From positions 124,001-188,000 of the forward strand of contig NZ_JAGETY010000002.1 of NCBI RefSeq assembly GCF_017571525.1: a stretch of 64,000 nucleotides of DNA, in the 5' to 3' direction. The notes under the pieces are model-generated. The model was given only the letters and a program-made list of their open reading frames with translations, did no database searches and was not told the origin of the DNA. The position numbers were made by a program, and so were the translations under genes. Source of the stretch: Hymenobacter sp. BT559. GTDB taxonomy: Bacteria > Bacteroidota > Bacteroidia > Cytophagales > Hymenobacteraceae. Every line of letters begins with the position of its first letter. Positions within the stretch are counted from its first letter, which is position 1. Shown piece after piece: positions 51,230 to 59,958 of the stretch.

Positions 51230-52249
51230 CTACTTCAGCAGGTACTCGCTTTTGAACAGCTGGCGCTGGTTAGCGGCGTTGCACAGGGCGTAGCTGAATC
51301 CTTTTTGCAGGGCGTAGGCGCCCGTCACGCCCTGGTTGTTCACGGCAATAAAGCAGACTTGGATGTCCTTAGCCTGAGCGCCTTTGATGCGCGCCACCCG
51401 CTCGACCGCCGCCCGGCAGGCGGCCATTGGCGACAGCCCCTGGCGCATAAGCTCGACCACGGTGTGCGCCCCGGCCATGCGAATGACGTCTTCGCCCTGG
51501 CCGGTAGCGGCGGCGGCACCCACCTCATTATCAACGTACAGGCCCGCGCCGATAATGGGCGAGTCGCCCACCCGGCCGCGCATCTTAAAGCCCATGCCGC
51601 TGGTAGTGCAGCTGCCGCTGAGGTTGCCGGTCGCATCGAGGGCTAGCAGCGCAATGGTGTCGTGGTTTTGGGGGCCACCCACGGGGCCGGTTTTGCGGTT
51701 GCCGCTATTCTCGATGTTAATAACGGGCTTGTACTGACTGGTTTTCAGCCACTCTTTATACGCCTTTTCGGCATCGGGGCTGAGCTGGCTAGGCTCCAAA
51801 GGAAAGCCCTGGGCCACGGCAAACTGCTGGGCGCCCTCGCCCACTAGCATTACGTGGGGCGTTTTTTCCATCACGCGGCGCGCCACGCTGATGGGATGCT
51901 TGATGCGCTCTAAGGCTGCCACGCTGCCGCAGTTGAAGCGGTGGTCCATGATGCAGGCGTCGAGCGTCACGATGCCGTCGCGGTCGGGGTTGCCGCCCAG
52001 GCCCACGCAGCAGTTTTGCGACGACTCCGTTACCATCACGCCGGCCTCGGCGGCGTCGAGCGCGGCCCCGCCTTTTTTCAGGATTTCCCAGGCGGCCTGG
52101 TTGGCAGCAATGCCATCATCCCAGGTCGAAATAACGAGGGCTTTGCCGCGCACATTGGGGCGCGGGGCGGCCGTGAGCCCAGCCGTGGGGGCGGCGAGCA
52201 GGGCTAGCCCGGCTGCCGAGGATGTCAGAAATTTTCTACGATTCGCCAT
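51230..52249 (-). CDS. N4-(beta-N-acetylglucosaminyl)-L-asparaginase / isoaspartyl peptidase family
   Basis: A 339-residue Ntn-hydrolase with a Tat-like signal (NRRKFLTSSAAGLALLAAPT). Conserved points: LDAAEAGVMVTESSQNCCVGLGG, DGIVTLDACIMD, the autocleavage site HDTIALLALD where Thr becomes the new N-terminal nucleophile, SGSCTTSGMGFKMRGRVGDSPIIGAGLYVD, and GEDVIRMAGAHTVVELM. The HDT site and GxGDSPIIGAG block fit glycosylasparaginases, which cut the GlcNAc-Asn bond of glycoproteins. A periplasmic role in glycoprotein or peptide scavenging is inferred. It stands alone on the minus strand and is convergent with the oxidoreductase across repeat B3. Confidence 0.92.
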   Translation of the reverse strand: MANRRKFLTSSAAGLALLAAPTAGLTAAPRPNVRGKALVISTWDDGIAANQAAWEILKKGGAALDAAEAGVMVTESSQNCCVGLGGNPDRDGIVTLDACIMDHRFNCGSVAALERIKHPISVARRVMEKTPHVMLVGEGAQQFAVAQGFPLEPSQLSPDAEKAYKEWLKTSQYKPVINIENSGNRKTGPVGGPQNHDTIALLALDATGNLSGSCTTSGMGFKMRGRVGDSPIIGAGLYVDNEVGAAAATGQGEDVIRMAGAHTVVELMRQGLSPMAACRAAVERVARIKGAQAKDIQVCFIAVNNQGVTGAYALQKGFSYALCNAANQRQLFKSEYLLK

Positions 52250-52358
52250 AAGAGTTGCGCGTGCGCCGCACTGCGGGCCCTACCCAGGCCCGGCCAAAGC
52301 TAGTACGCTCACCCGGAAATTGCTGCAAAGCGACCCATAGCGCGAAGCTTCCAGGTAC

Positions 52359-52871
52359 CTATTGCCGCACTACCCGGGCCGTAGCCAGCAGCTGCCCCAC
52401 GTGGCGGGTAGTGTGCTCGGCGGCATGCACCAATAAGCCGACTACGGTGCTTGGCAATTGCGCCCGGCCTACGCCGCGCCATTCGGGCAAGCTGCTCTCC
52501 GGCGTACCTTTTAGCTGCGCAAGCGCCCTATCTACCTGGCTGGCAAATTTTTGCACCAGCTCCGGCACGGCGCCGGCGTGGGTAGGCGGCTGGCTCTCGG
52601 CGGCCAGGTAGGCTAGCTGCGCCTCACTAAGTGCCTCCCCCCGGGCGTAGGTAAACGTGCGGTCGAGCACGCCCGCCAGGTGGCGCAGGTGAAAGCCCAC
52701 CGAGGCCAGCCCCAGCGGGCGCTCGGCCAGCTTATCGGCCGGGAAATCGGCCATGATTTCACGCACTTCTTCGCGGGCTTGCAGCAGGGCATGGGCCACG
52801 GGCTGCAGCAGCGGTGGCACTTCGGGCAAAGGGCCGCGCAGCCATACTTCGGGCAAACTGGCAGTAGACAT
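52359..52871 (-). CDS. DinB family protein
   Basis: A 170-residue four-helix-bundle protein of the DinB/YfiT type. The conserved His ligands can be seen in SVGFHLRHLAGVLDRTF and LLVHAAEHTTRHVGQL; three His on this fold bind a metal ion. Members include thiol transferases and stress-induced proteins, but most are uncharacterised, so no specific reaction is claimed. The ATG at 52871 gives a sensible N-terminus (MSTASLPEVWLRGPLPEV). It lies 109 bp upstream of the asparaginase in the same direction. Confidence 0.85.
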   Translation of the reverse strand: MSTASLPEVWLRGPLPEVPPLLQPVAHALLQAREEVREIMADFPADKLAERPLGLASVGFHLRHLAGVLDRTFTYARGEALSEAQLAYLAAESQPPTHAGAVPELVQKFASQVDRALAQLKGTPESSLPEWRGVGRAQLPSTVVGLLVHAAEHTTRHVGQLLATARVVRQ

Positions 52872-53282
52872 AGAAATAAAAAATACAGAATTGGGGAAAC
52901 CTATCTACGGCGCAGCACCCGCCAGGATGACTGAGCATGCGCCGGCAAGCAAAGGTGCTAGCCTACTAAAGCCGTGGGGCTAGCCGGAGCTCTACGGCAG
53001 GGCCACTGACCGAATGCCAGGGGCCTACTCTCTATACGTTCAGCCATTTAAGCCCCCTTATATTTTGCGTATAGCGAACCAGCGAGCTATTGGTACCCTT
53101 GCAAATATTATCTGCCGAGAGCTTTATTACCTAGCTACCGAAGCTTAGCTTTACCGCACTAATGCTATGCACATAGAGTGTACTTCAGGGTGCATCCTCT
53201 TATCTGCTGCTTCTCTCGCGGGGTACTGCCGCCGGGCTGCGGCGCAGCCCGGCTTTTTTTGCTCGCTCTCCTCCTTTCTGCA
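52872..53282. other. Intergenic region between divergent genes
   Basis: No gene or repeat was recognised. TACCCTTG at 53094-53101 is one mismatch from the -7 consensus and might serve the giant surface protein at 53283. A GC-rich inverted segment (GCCGGGCTGC..GCAGCCCGGC, about 53231-53254) precedes TTTTTT and could be a terminator-like leader hairpin just before the gene. Confidence 0.4.
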
Positions 53283-56200
53283 ATGATTACAACACTACTT
53301 CGCTACTTTTTTCTGCTACCTTATCTGGTGCTGCTCTTGCTGCTGGGCGCGGCGCGGCCCGCGCTGGCTACCCACCTGCTAGGGGGCGAGTTGAGCTATA
53401 AGTACCTCAATGCGAATGGGCCGGCCGCCGCGCCCTACCGCTACGAGCTTACAGCCTCGGTTTACGTGGCGTGCAACTCGCCGGTCACGACATCATTTCT
53501 GGACATTGATTTTTACAACAAGGCTACTGGCGCCCGCCTAGCCATGGGCACCGCTAACCTAGGCTCTAGCAACGCACATATTGCTGGCTCAAGCTTCGAG
53601 CTTACGCAAACTTCTATTAGTGCCTGCACTACCATTGCGGTGCCGGCAGGCTGCACCATTACGGGCGCTTCGCAACCCTACCAACTGCAAAAGTTTGTGG
53701 GCATTGTTTGCCTGCCCGCTTCGAGCGCAGGCTTCTACGCGCTCACTTCTCCTAGCGGCGCCCGCAACGCCAACATCAACAACCTGGCTGGCGGGGGCAG
53801 CGCCAGCAGCGCCTATCCGCTGGGGCTCTACTCAACCCTAGCCCCACCCACTATTCCCAACAGCTCGCCGGTATTTACGGGTAACGCTGTGGGCCTGATT
53901 TGTGCTGGTGACACTACCGTTGTACTCAACAATGCGGTGGATGCCGATGGCGACCGGCTGGTGTACACGTTTGGCCAGCCCTATGGCTCGCTGGCCGGCA
54001 GCATTGCCTTCACTCCTCCTGGCAACTATGTGCCCTACACCAGCTCGGGCGGCTATTCGGCCGCCACACCGCTGGGCACGGGGGCCGGCTACTATGCCAA
54101 GCTCAACGCCAGCACGGGCGTTACGAAGTATGTGGGGGGCAACACGCTCGGCAACCGCTACGGCATTGCCGTGGACGTAACAGAGTATCGCACTATCAAT
54201 GGGGTGGAGGTATCGCTGGGCACCACGCGGCGCGATATTCAACTTCTGGTAGGCTTGTGCCCGGCCGTAGCTCCGCCCGTGTTGCCACCGGCAGCAGTGC
54301 TACCCCGCAGCTACACCATAGAGGCTGGCAGTACCCTCAGCATTCCGGTCACGGGGACTCAGCCGGCTGGCCACCCGCTGACCCTGACTGCCACTAGCCT
54401 CCTGCTCGACGGCGGCAGCGGCTACAATGCCACCTTTGCCGGCAGCTCGGGCAGCCCTACCTACGTGGGCAGCCCTGTGGGCGCTTACACCGCGACGGGC
54501 ACCACCGGCGGCACGGTCTCGGGCACGTTTGTCTTCACCCCAACCTGCGCCCAGGCTCGCGCCGCACCGTACGATATAGCCCTCGTGCTGCAAGATGTGG
54601 GGTGTGCCGGCAAGCTCACGAGCGATGTGCTGCGCATCACGGTGGTGCTGCCTACGGGCCCGACTGCCATTGCGGGCCCCTTAACTATATGTGGCCTCAA
54701 CACTACTCAAACTTACACGGCTAGCGGAGGCACCGCCCCCACCGTGCGCTGGGCCGTGACGGGTGGCACCATCGTAGGCAGCCCCACCGACAACCCCGTA
54801 ACGGTGCGCTGGGCTACGGCTGGTGCGGGGGCTATCACGGCCCAGGGCGTTTCGAAGTATGGCTGCCTGGTAGACCTGGTAACCAGCAACGTAACGGTGA
54901 GCCCGGCTCAGACCCTGACGCTAGCCGGCACCCAGCCCATTTGCCAAGGCGGTAGCACCACCCTTACCGTAAGCGGTGGCACGGCTCCCTACACTGTTAC
55001 AGGTGGGGCTACGCCGGTGAGTGGAGCCGGGCCCTTCGTGCTTAGCCCCACGCAGACAACAACGTACACCATAACGGGCACGACAAGCAGCGGCTGCCCC
55101 GCCGTAGGGCAGGTAACCGTTACCGTGGCTCCGCTGCCGGTGGCTAGTGCAGGCACTGCGGCTACCATTTGTCCGGGTGGCAGCGCGCAGCTAGGCGCCG
55201 CCCCGGCTAGCGGCCTCACTTATAGCTGGAGCCCCGCCACGGGCCTGAGTAGTAGCACAGTTGCCAACCCCACCGTGACGCTGCTGAATGCCACCAGCGC
55301 GGCCCTTACCCAAACCTATACCCTGACCGTGACCAACGCCGCCGGCTGCCAGGCTAGCAGCACCGTTGCCGTGACGATTGCACCGGTGCCGGTGCCAGTG
55401 CCGGGTGCGGCAGTAACGCTGTGCCAGGGCGGCAGCGCGCAACTGGGCGCCGCCCCGGTTAGCGGCCTCACCTATAGCTGGAGCCCCGCCACGGGCCTGA
55501 GTAGTAGCACAGTTGCCAACCCCACCGTGACGCTGCCGAATGCCACCAGCGCGGCCCTTACCCAAACCTATACCCTGACCGTGACCAACGCCGCTGGCTG
55601 CCAGGCTAGCGGCACAGTTGCCGTGACTGCGACGCCCCTTGTGATGCCGGGCACCATCGGGGCCGACCAAACGGTGTGCGCGGGCACTGTACCGGCTCCG
55701 CTTACCAGCACCAGCGGGGCTAGCGGCGGCATAGGTCCCTATGCTTACCAGTGGGAGTCGTCGCCGGACAACCTTACGTGGACGGCTTTGGCCAGCGCCA
55801 CCGGCGCGGCTTACGCGCCCGGGCCGGTGGCTGCCACTACCTACTTCCGGCGGCGCGTAGTAGTGGGCGCCTGCAGCATGGTCTACTCCAACGTGGTGGC
55901 CATCACGGCCCAGCCGCTACGCATGGTAGCCGTGGCTTTGCCAACACTGCCCGCCCAATGCGCGGGCACCCCCTTAACCTTTACCCCCACGCCCACCAAT
56001 GCTGGCACCGCCCCCACCTACCGGTGGCTGGTGAATGGCTTGCCCGTGAGCACCGCCCCTAGCTACACCAGCAGTACGCTCACCGATGGCGACCTGGTGC
56101 AGGTTGAACTGACCCCCACGGCCGGCCTCTGCACCAGCGGAGTAGCGGTAGCAACTGCGCGGGTAAGCCTGACGTCTACTCCCCTCCCAGTCGTGGCTAT

Positions 56201-56966
56201 GCAGCTGCAAACCGCCCTGCCGGTGTGCATAGGCTCTCCTCTCACGTTTAGCTTCGGGCAGGCTACCAATGCTGGTCCTGCTCTTCAATACCAGTACCAG
56301 TGGCAGGTTGATGGGGTGGCCGTGGCCGGGGCTACCGGCCCTACCTTTACCAGCACCACCCTGCGCGATGGCCAGGCCGTGCGGCTGGTGCTGGGCACTA
56401 CCAACTCCTGCGGCCAGCCGGTCACGGCTACTTCGGCGGCCGTGCGCGTAGCCATTACCCAGCCCGTGCAGATAAGCGCTGGGCCGGATAAAATCATTAC
56501 GGAAGGCGAAAAAGTGGTGCTCGAAGGCACCGCCGATGGCACGTACCCGGTCGTCTGGTCGCCGGCCCCAACCCTGACGTTCAGAAACGGCAACCAGCTG
56601 CGACCCGAGGCCGCTCCCCTGGTCACGACCACCTACACCCTAGCGGCCGGGGCCGGCTACTGCGGCAGTACCAGCCCCGTTACCATAACGGTGTTGCCCC
56701 GGGTGCGTATTCCCAGCGCCTTTTCGCCCAACGGTGACAATACCGACGACACTTGGCAAATTGACAATATCGGCCAGTACGCCAACAACCGCGTCATCGT
56801 GTTCAACCGCTGGGGAGCGAAGATTTTTGAAGCCACGAATTACCGCCAGGGCAACGAGTGGAACGGCACCATCAACGGCCAGCCTGCGCCGATTGGCACC
56901 TACTACTACCTTATCACGCTTGGCAATAGCAAATCATTCACCGGGCCGATTACGGTCGTTTACTAA
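53283..56966 (+). CDS. Giant surface protein with T9SS type B (gliding-motility-associated) sorting domain
   Basis: A 1227-residue protein. The ATG at 53283 gives a signal peptide (MITTLLRYFFLLPYLVLLLL, cleavage near ALA-THLLGGE). The N-terminal 300 residues begin THLLGGELSYKYLNANG, a module common in Cytophagales surface proteins. Then come several Ig/PKD-like repeats with AxxTICPGGSAQLGA and GCxASxTVAV motifs, including two almost identical 84-residue units. The last 90 residues (RVRIPSAFSPNGDNTDDTWQI, VIVFNRWGAKIFE, GTYYYLITLGN) are the CHU_C/gliding motility-associated C-terminal domain, so it is exported by the type IX system and attached to the surface. The composition (Thr, Ala, Gly, Ser) fits an adhesin. 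lysA follows behind its own promoter. Confidence 0.9.
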   Translation: MITTLLRYFFLLPYLVLLLLLGAARPALATHLLGGELSYKYLNANGPAAAPYRYELTASVYVACNSPVTTSFLDIDFYNKATGARLAMGTANLGSSNAHIAGSSFELTQTSISACTTIAVPAGCTITGASQPYQLQKFVGIVCLPASSAGFYALTSPSGARNANINNLAGGGSASSAYPLGLYSTLAPPTIPNSSPVFTGNAVGLICAGDTTVVLNNAVDADGDRLVYTFGQPYGSLAGSIAFTPPGNYVPYTSSGGYSAATPLGTGAGYYAKLNASTGVTKYVGGNTLGNRYGIAVDVTEYRTINGVEVSLGTTRRDIQLLVGLCPAVAPPVLPPAAVLPRSYTIEAGSTLSIPVTGTQPAGHPLTLTATSLLLDGGSGYNATFAGSSGSPTYVGSPVGAYTATGTTGGTVSGTFVFTPTCAQARAAPYDIALVLQDVGCAGKLTSDVLRITVVLPTGPTAIAGPLTICGLNTTQTYTASGGTAPTVRWAVTGGTIVGSPTDNPVTVRWATAGAGAITAQGVSKYGCLVDLVTSNVTVSPAQTLTLAGTQPICQGGSTTLTVSGGTAPYTVTGGATPVSGAGPFVLSPTQTTTYTITGTTSSGCPAVGQVTVTVAPLPVASAGTAATICPGGSAQLGAAPASGLTYSWSPATGLSSSTVANPTVTLLNATSAALTQTYTLTVTNAAGCQASSTVAVTIAPVPVPVPGAAVTLCQGGSAQLGAAPVSGLTYSWSPATGLSSSTVANPTVTLPNATSAALTQTYTLTVTNAAGCQASGTVAVTATPLVMPGTIGADQTVCAGTVPAPLTSTSGASGGIGPYAYQWESSPDNLTWTALASATGAAYAPGPVAATTYFRRRVVVGACSMVYSNVVAITAQPLRMVAVALPTLPAQCAGTPLTFTPTPTNAGTAPTYRWLVNGLPVSTAPSYTSSTLTDGDLVQVELTPTAGLCTSGVAVATARVSLTSTPLPVVAMQLQTALPVCIGSPLTFSFGQATNAGPALQYQYQWQVDGVAVAGATGPTFTSTTLRDGQAVRLVLGTTNSCGQPVTATSAAVRVAITQPVQISAGPDKIITEGEKVVLEGTADGTYPVVWSPAPTLTFRNGNQLRPEAAPLVTTTYTLAAGAGYCGSTSPVTITVLPRVRIPSAFSPNGDNTDDTWQIDNIGQYANNRVIVFNRWGAKIFEATNYRQGNEWNGTINGQPAPIGTYYYLITLGNSKSFTGPITVVY
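55134..55637 (+). repeat. Tandem 252-bp repeat inside the surface protein gene
   Basis: Units 55134-55385 and 55386-55637 are each 84 codons. From the SAQLGAAP segment to TLTVTNAAGCQAS they are nearly identical at DNA level, including synonymous positions, with the first 15 codons of each unit diverged. This implies recent duplication or gene conversion. Confidence 0.9.
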
Positions 56967-56998
56967 GCAAGCCCCGGCTGCCCCTAGCAAGTTGGCCC

Positions 56999-57006
56999 TA
57001 CCTTTG
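56999..57006 (+). promoter_or_regulatory. -7 box TACCTTTG of lysA
   Basis: An exact TAnnTTTG match 33 bp before the lysA ATG at 57040. No TTG is found at the ideal distance. Confidence 0.6.
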
Positions 57007-57008
57007 CG

Positions 57009-57038
57009 AAGCGGCCAGGCAGCCGCTTTGGCTTTTTC
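57009..57038 (+). terminator. Hairpin with T run between the surface protein and lysA
   Basis: AAGCGGC (57009-57015), loop CAGGCA, GCCGCTT (57022-57028), then TGGCTTTTTC. It can end the surface protein transcript but would also sit in the lysA leader if transcription starts at the -7 box above. Confidence 0.6.
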
Positions 57039-57039
57039 T

Positions 57040-58254
57040 ATGTCCTTCGCACTTCCTACTTCGGCCCTGCTGGCTGCCGCCGAGCAGTTTGGCACCCCAC
57101 TCTACGTGTACCAGGCCGATACCATTCGGGCGCAGTACCACAAGCTCACGGCGGCCTTTAGCGGCCACCCCACGCGCTTTTTCTACGCCTGCAAGGCGCT
57201 TACCAACGTTGCCATTCTGAAAGTGCTGCTGGCCGAGGGGGCGGGCCTCGACTGCGTGAGCATCAACGAAGTGCGGCTAGGCCTGCATGCCGGCTTTCAG
57301 CCCGAGAATATCCTCTTCACTCCCAACAGCGTGGCCTTTAGCGAGCTGGTAGAGGCCAAGGAGCTGGGCGTAAATCTCAACATCGACAACCTGTCGCTGC
57401 TCGAGCAGTTTGGGGCCACCTTCGGCGGCTCGTACCCGGTATGCGTGCGCCTGAACCCGCACATTGAGGCGGGCGGCAACTATAAAATCTCGACCGGCCA
57501 CATCGACAGCAAGTTTGGGGTTAGCATTCACCAGCTGCGCCACCTCGAGCGCGTGGTGAAGGGCACTGGCCTGCACGTGCGCGGCCTGCACATGCACACA
57601 GGCTCCGAAATCAAAGATGTGGGCGTGTTTCTGCGGGCGCTCGATATCTTGTTCGACGCCGCCCGGCGCTTCCCGCAGCTTGAGTTTCTGGACCTGGGCT
57701 CAGGCTTTAAAGTGCCCTACAAGCCCGGCGACCCCGAAACCGACGTGGCTAGCCTCGGCCGGCAGGTGGCAGCCGCCTTTGCCGAGTTTGAAAAAGAGTA
57801 TGGCCGACCGCTCGAAGCCTGGTTTGAGCCCGGCAAGTACCTGGTGAGCGAGGCGGGCTTCTTACTAGTGGAGGTATCAACCGTGAAGCACACCACCGCC
57901 ACGGTGTTTGCGGGCGTCAATTCGGGCTTCAACCACCTGATACGGCCCATGATGTACGACGCGTATCACTATATCTCCAACCTCTCGCATCCGAATGGGC
58001 CCGAGCGGCTGTACACGGTGGTCGGCAACATCTGCGAAACCGACACCTTTGCCTGGGACCGCCTGCTACCCGAGGTGCGCGAGGGCGACATCCTGGTCTT
58101 TCACAACGCCGGCGCCTATGGCTTCGAGATGAGCAGCTCGTTCAACTCGCGCCTGCGCCCGGCCGAGGTGCTGCTCGATGGCGACAACGCGCCGCGCCTC
58201 ATCCGCCGCCGCCAGGTGTTTGAAGACCTGCTGGCGGGGCAGGTCAGCGAATAA
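57040..58254 (+). CDS. lysA: Diaminopimelate decarboxylase
   Basis: A 404-residue PLP enzyme making L-lysine from meso-diaminopimelate, the last step of the pathway. I start at the ATG at 57040 (MSFALPTSALLAAAEQFGTP); the frame is open far upstream into the surface protein. Seen: PLYVYQADTIRAQY, the PLP lysine in FFYACKALTNVAIL, LDCVSINEVRLG, HMHTGSEIKD, EFLDLGSGFKVPY, EPGKYLVSEAG and the active-site NICETDTFAWD with GAYGFEMSSSFNSRLRPAEVL. All match LysA of the alanine-racemase fold type III. Cytosolic. It stands alone. Confidence 0.95.
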   Translation: MSFALPTSALLAAAEQFGTPLYVYQADTIRAQYHKLTAAFSGHPTRFFYACKALTNVAILKVLLAEGAGLDCVSINEVRLGLHAGFQPENILFTPNSVAFSELVEAKELGVNLNIDNLSLLEQFGATFGGSYPVCVRLNPHIEAGGNYKISTGHIDSKFGVSIHQLRHLERVVKGTGLHVRGLHMHTGSEIKDVGVFLRALDILFDAARRFPQLEFLDLGSGFKVPYKPGDPETDVASLGRQVAAAFAEFEKEYGRPLEAWFEPGKYLVSEAGFLLVEVSTVKHTTATVFAGVNSGFNHLIRPMMYDAYHYISNLSHPNGPERLYTVVGNICETDTFAWDRLLPEVREGDILVFHNAGAYGFEMSSSFNSRLRPAEVLLDGDNAPRLIRRRQVFEDLLAGQVSE

Positions 58255-58356
58255 GCCATAAGCTGTGCAGTAGTTCTGCCTGCTACGGTGGCTAGCCGGC
58301 GCCCAACCGGTCAGCTGGCTTACCGGCTTCGGTTAGAGCGCGCCTGTCCATCAGGC

Positions 58357-58773
58357 TCATTTCTGCGCCAGTAGCCAGTCTACGGCTTCCTTTTCGTGCT
58401 CGAAGTTGCGGTAGGTGTGGCCCAGCTTGCGACTCGTTAGCACGATGCCCGTCATGGCTAGGCGGGCAAATACGTCGTGGGCCACAATAACGGCCCCGTA
58501 GCGGTAGCCATTTTCAAGCACTGCCTGGGGCAGCCATTCGTTTATCATCCAGCTTTCTTCACTGGGCGTTAAGGCATTCATCTGCTGCTGATTGACGAGC
58601 AGGCGGCTCCAGCCGTGGCGCTGCATGGCCTGGCGCACATGCGTGAGCAAAGCCCGAAACTGCGCCTCTTCACGTGGGCCATTGTGATAGTCGAGGCGCA
58701 GGTAGCCGCCGGGTTCTTCCCAGAGGCAGCCCACGTTGTTTTTAAAATAGATAGTGCGGGAAGCTGCAGTCAT
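58357..58773 (-). CDS. Small cytosolic protein of unknown function, possibly STAS/SpoIIAA-like
   Basis: A 138-residue protein from the ATG at 58773 (MTAASRTIYFKNNVGCLWEE); an upstream Met at 58818 adds 15 poor residues. It has no signal peptide or membrane segment. The pattern of strand-helix alternation (YLRLDYHNGPREEAQFRALLTHV, WSRLLVNQQQMNALTPSEESWM, YGAVIVAHDVFARLAMTGI) resembles the STAS/SpoIIAA-like proteins frequent in Hymenobacter, but no diagnostic motif is present. It stands alone, divergent from a pentapeptide-repeat gene. Treat the family as tentative. Confidence 0.65.
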   Translation of the reverse strand: MTAASRTIYFKNNVGCLWEEPGGYLRLDYHNGPREEAQFRALLTHVRQAMQRHGWSRLLVNQQQMNALTPSEESWMINEWLPQAVLENGYRYGAVIVAHDVFARLAMTGIVLTSRKLGHTYRNFEHEKEAVDWLLAQK

Positions 58774-58890
58774 ATCAACGGGCCAGTCCCGCTTGGCCAG
58801 CCTGGGCCGCACGGCCAAAACCTGGCTAACTCATCTTAAACTACCGAGCTGCGCCGTAGGTTAGGGGGCTAGCCCATTATTTCGCCCCGC

Positions 58891-59499
58891 ATGAAGCCCC
58901 GCCGCAAACCTACTGCCCTGCGCAAACCCGATTATTTCCCGGCCGAAAACGTGCTCGCTGGCCTCCGCGCGCCGCAGCTGCTGGCGCTGGGCCGTGAGTT
59001 TGAGCAGTGTCGGTTTGTGAACTGCGAGCTGGCCGAGGCTAATCTAGCGGGCTTGCGCTTCGAGGACTGTCTATTTGAGCGCTGCAACCTCACCACGGCC
59101 AAGCTCAGTAATACGGCCCTGCAAAATGTAGCTTTTGCCGACTGCAAGCTGCTGGGCGTGGCTTTTGCAGCTTGCCAGGATATGCTGTTTGGCGTGCATT
59201 TCGACGACTGCCAGCTGCGCTACGCCTCCTTTGCCGGTAAAAAGCTGGCGGGTACGCGCTTCGAGCGCTGCCAGCTGCCCGAAACCGACTTTACCAACGC
59301 CGACCTCACGGGTGCCGTATTTGCGGGCTGCGACCTCGCGGGCACCGTCTTCCACGATACGCGGCTAGGGGGCGCCGACTTCACCACTGCCACCGGTTAC
59401 AGCCTCGACCCCGAGGCCAACGTGCTTACGGGTGCCCGCTTTGCACTGGCTGGCCTGCCGGGCCTGCTCACGAAATACGAGCTGGTAGTAGAAGTCTAA
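58891..59499 (+). CDS. Pentapeptide-repeat protein
   Basis: A 202-residue protein built almost fully from A(D/N)LxX pentapeptides (FVNCELAEANLAGLRFEDCL, FTNADLTGAVFAGCDLAG, TRFERCQLPETDF). Such repeats form a right-handed quadrilateral beta-helix. The best-known relatives (Qnr, MfpA) mimic DNA and protect gyrase, but this cannot be inferred here because many pentapeptide proteins have unrelated or unknown roles. It is Cys-rich in the x position (at least ten Cys), which is common in Qnr-like members. The start at 58891 (MKPRRKPTALRKPDYF) is basic and not a signal. A cupin gene follows after 47 bp. Confidence 0.88.
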   Translation: MKPRRKPTALRKPDYFPAENVLAGLRAPQLLALGREFEQCRFVNCELAEANLAGLRFEDCLFERCNLTTAKLSNTALQNVAFADCKLLGVAFAACQDMLFGVHFDDCQLRYASFAGKKLAGTRFERCQLPETDFTNADLTGAVFAGCDLAGTVFHDTRLGGADFTTATGYSLDPEANVLTGARFALAGLPGLLTKYELVVEV

Positions 59500-59546
59500 G
59501 CCTGGCTGACGTTCTTTTGCATTCCTCCTTATCCACCCACATTACC

Positions 59547-59921
59547 ATGTCTGAGATTCCACCCGCCACGCTCTACCGCTGGGACGATATGCCCAAAGAC
59601 GAGCTTTCCGACACCATTGCGCGCCGCCTCATCACTGGCGACCAGATGATGCTCGCCCACGTGTACCTCAAGAAGGGCGCTATCGTGCCCAAGCACTCGC
59701 ACCACAACGAGCAGATTACCTACATCTTAGAAGGCGCCCTGCGCTTTCACCTCGGCGAAGACGAAAGCCAGGAGGTTATTGTGCGGGCCGGTGAGGTGCT
59801 CACCATTCCCTCGCACCTGCCCCACAAAGCCGAGGCCCTCGAAGACACCCTCGACGTGGACGTATTCAGCCCCCCGCGCCAGGACTGGCTCGATGGCAGC
59901 GACGCCTATTTGAGAAAGTAA
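59547..59921 (+). CDS. Small cupin-domain protein
   Basis: A 124-residue single-cupin protein from the ATG at 59547 (MSEIPPATLYRWDDMPKDEL). Cupin motif 1 reads PKHSHHNEQITYILEGALRF, with the metal-binding His/His/Glu, and motif 2 is LTIPSHLPHKAEAL with the fourth His. These bind a metal in a small beta barrel. Members include sugar isomerases, dioxygenases and storage-like proteins; the reaction is unknown. The SDR gene follows 37 bp later on the same strand, so the two may be one transcript. Confidence 0.88.
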   Translation: MSEIPPATLYRWDDMPKDELSDTIARRLITGDQMMLAHVYLKKGAIVPKHSHHNEQITYILEGALRFHLGEDESQEVIVRAGEVLTIPSHLPHKAEALEDTLDVDVFSPPRQDWLDGSDAYLRK

Positions 59922-59958
59922 TGATTAGCCAGTAACCACTAGTACGTAGTCATTACCA

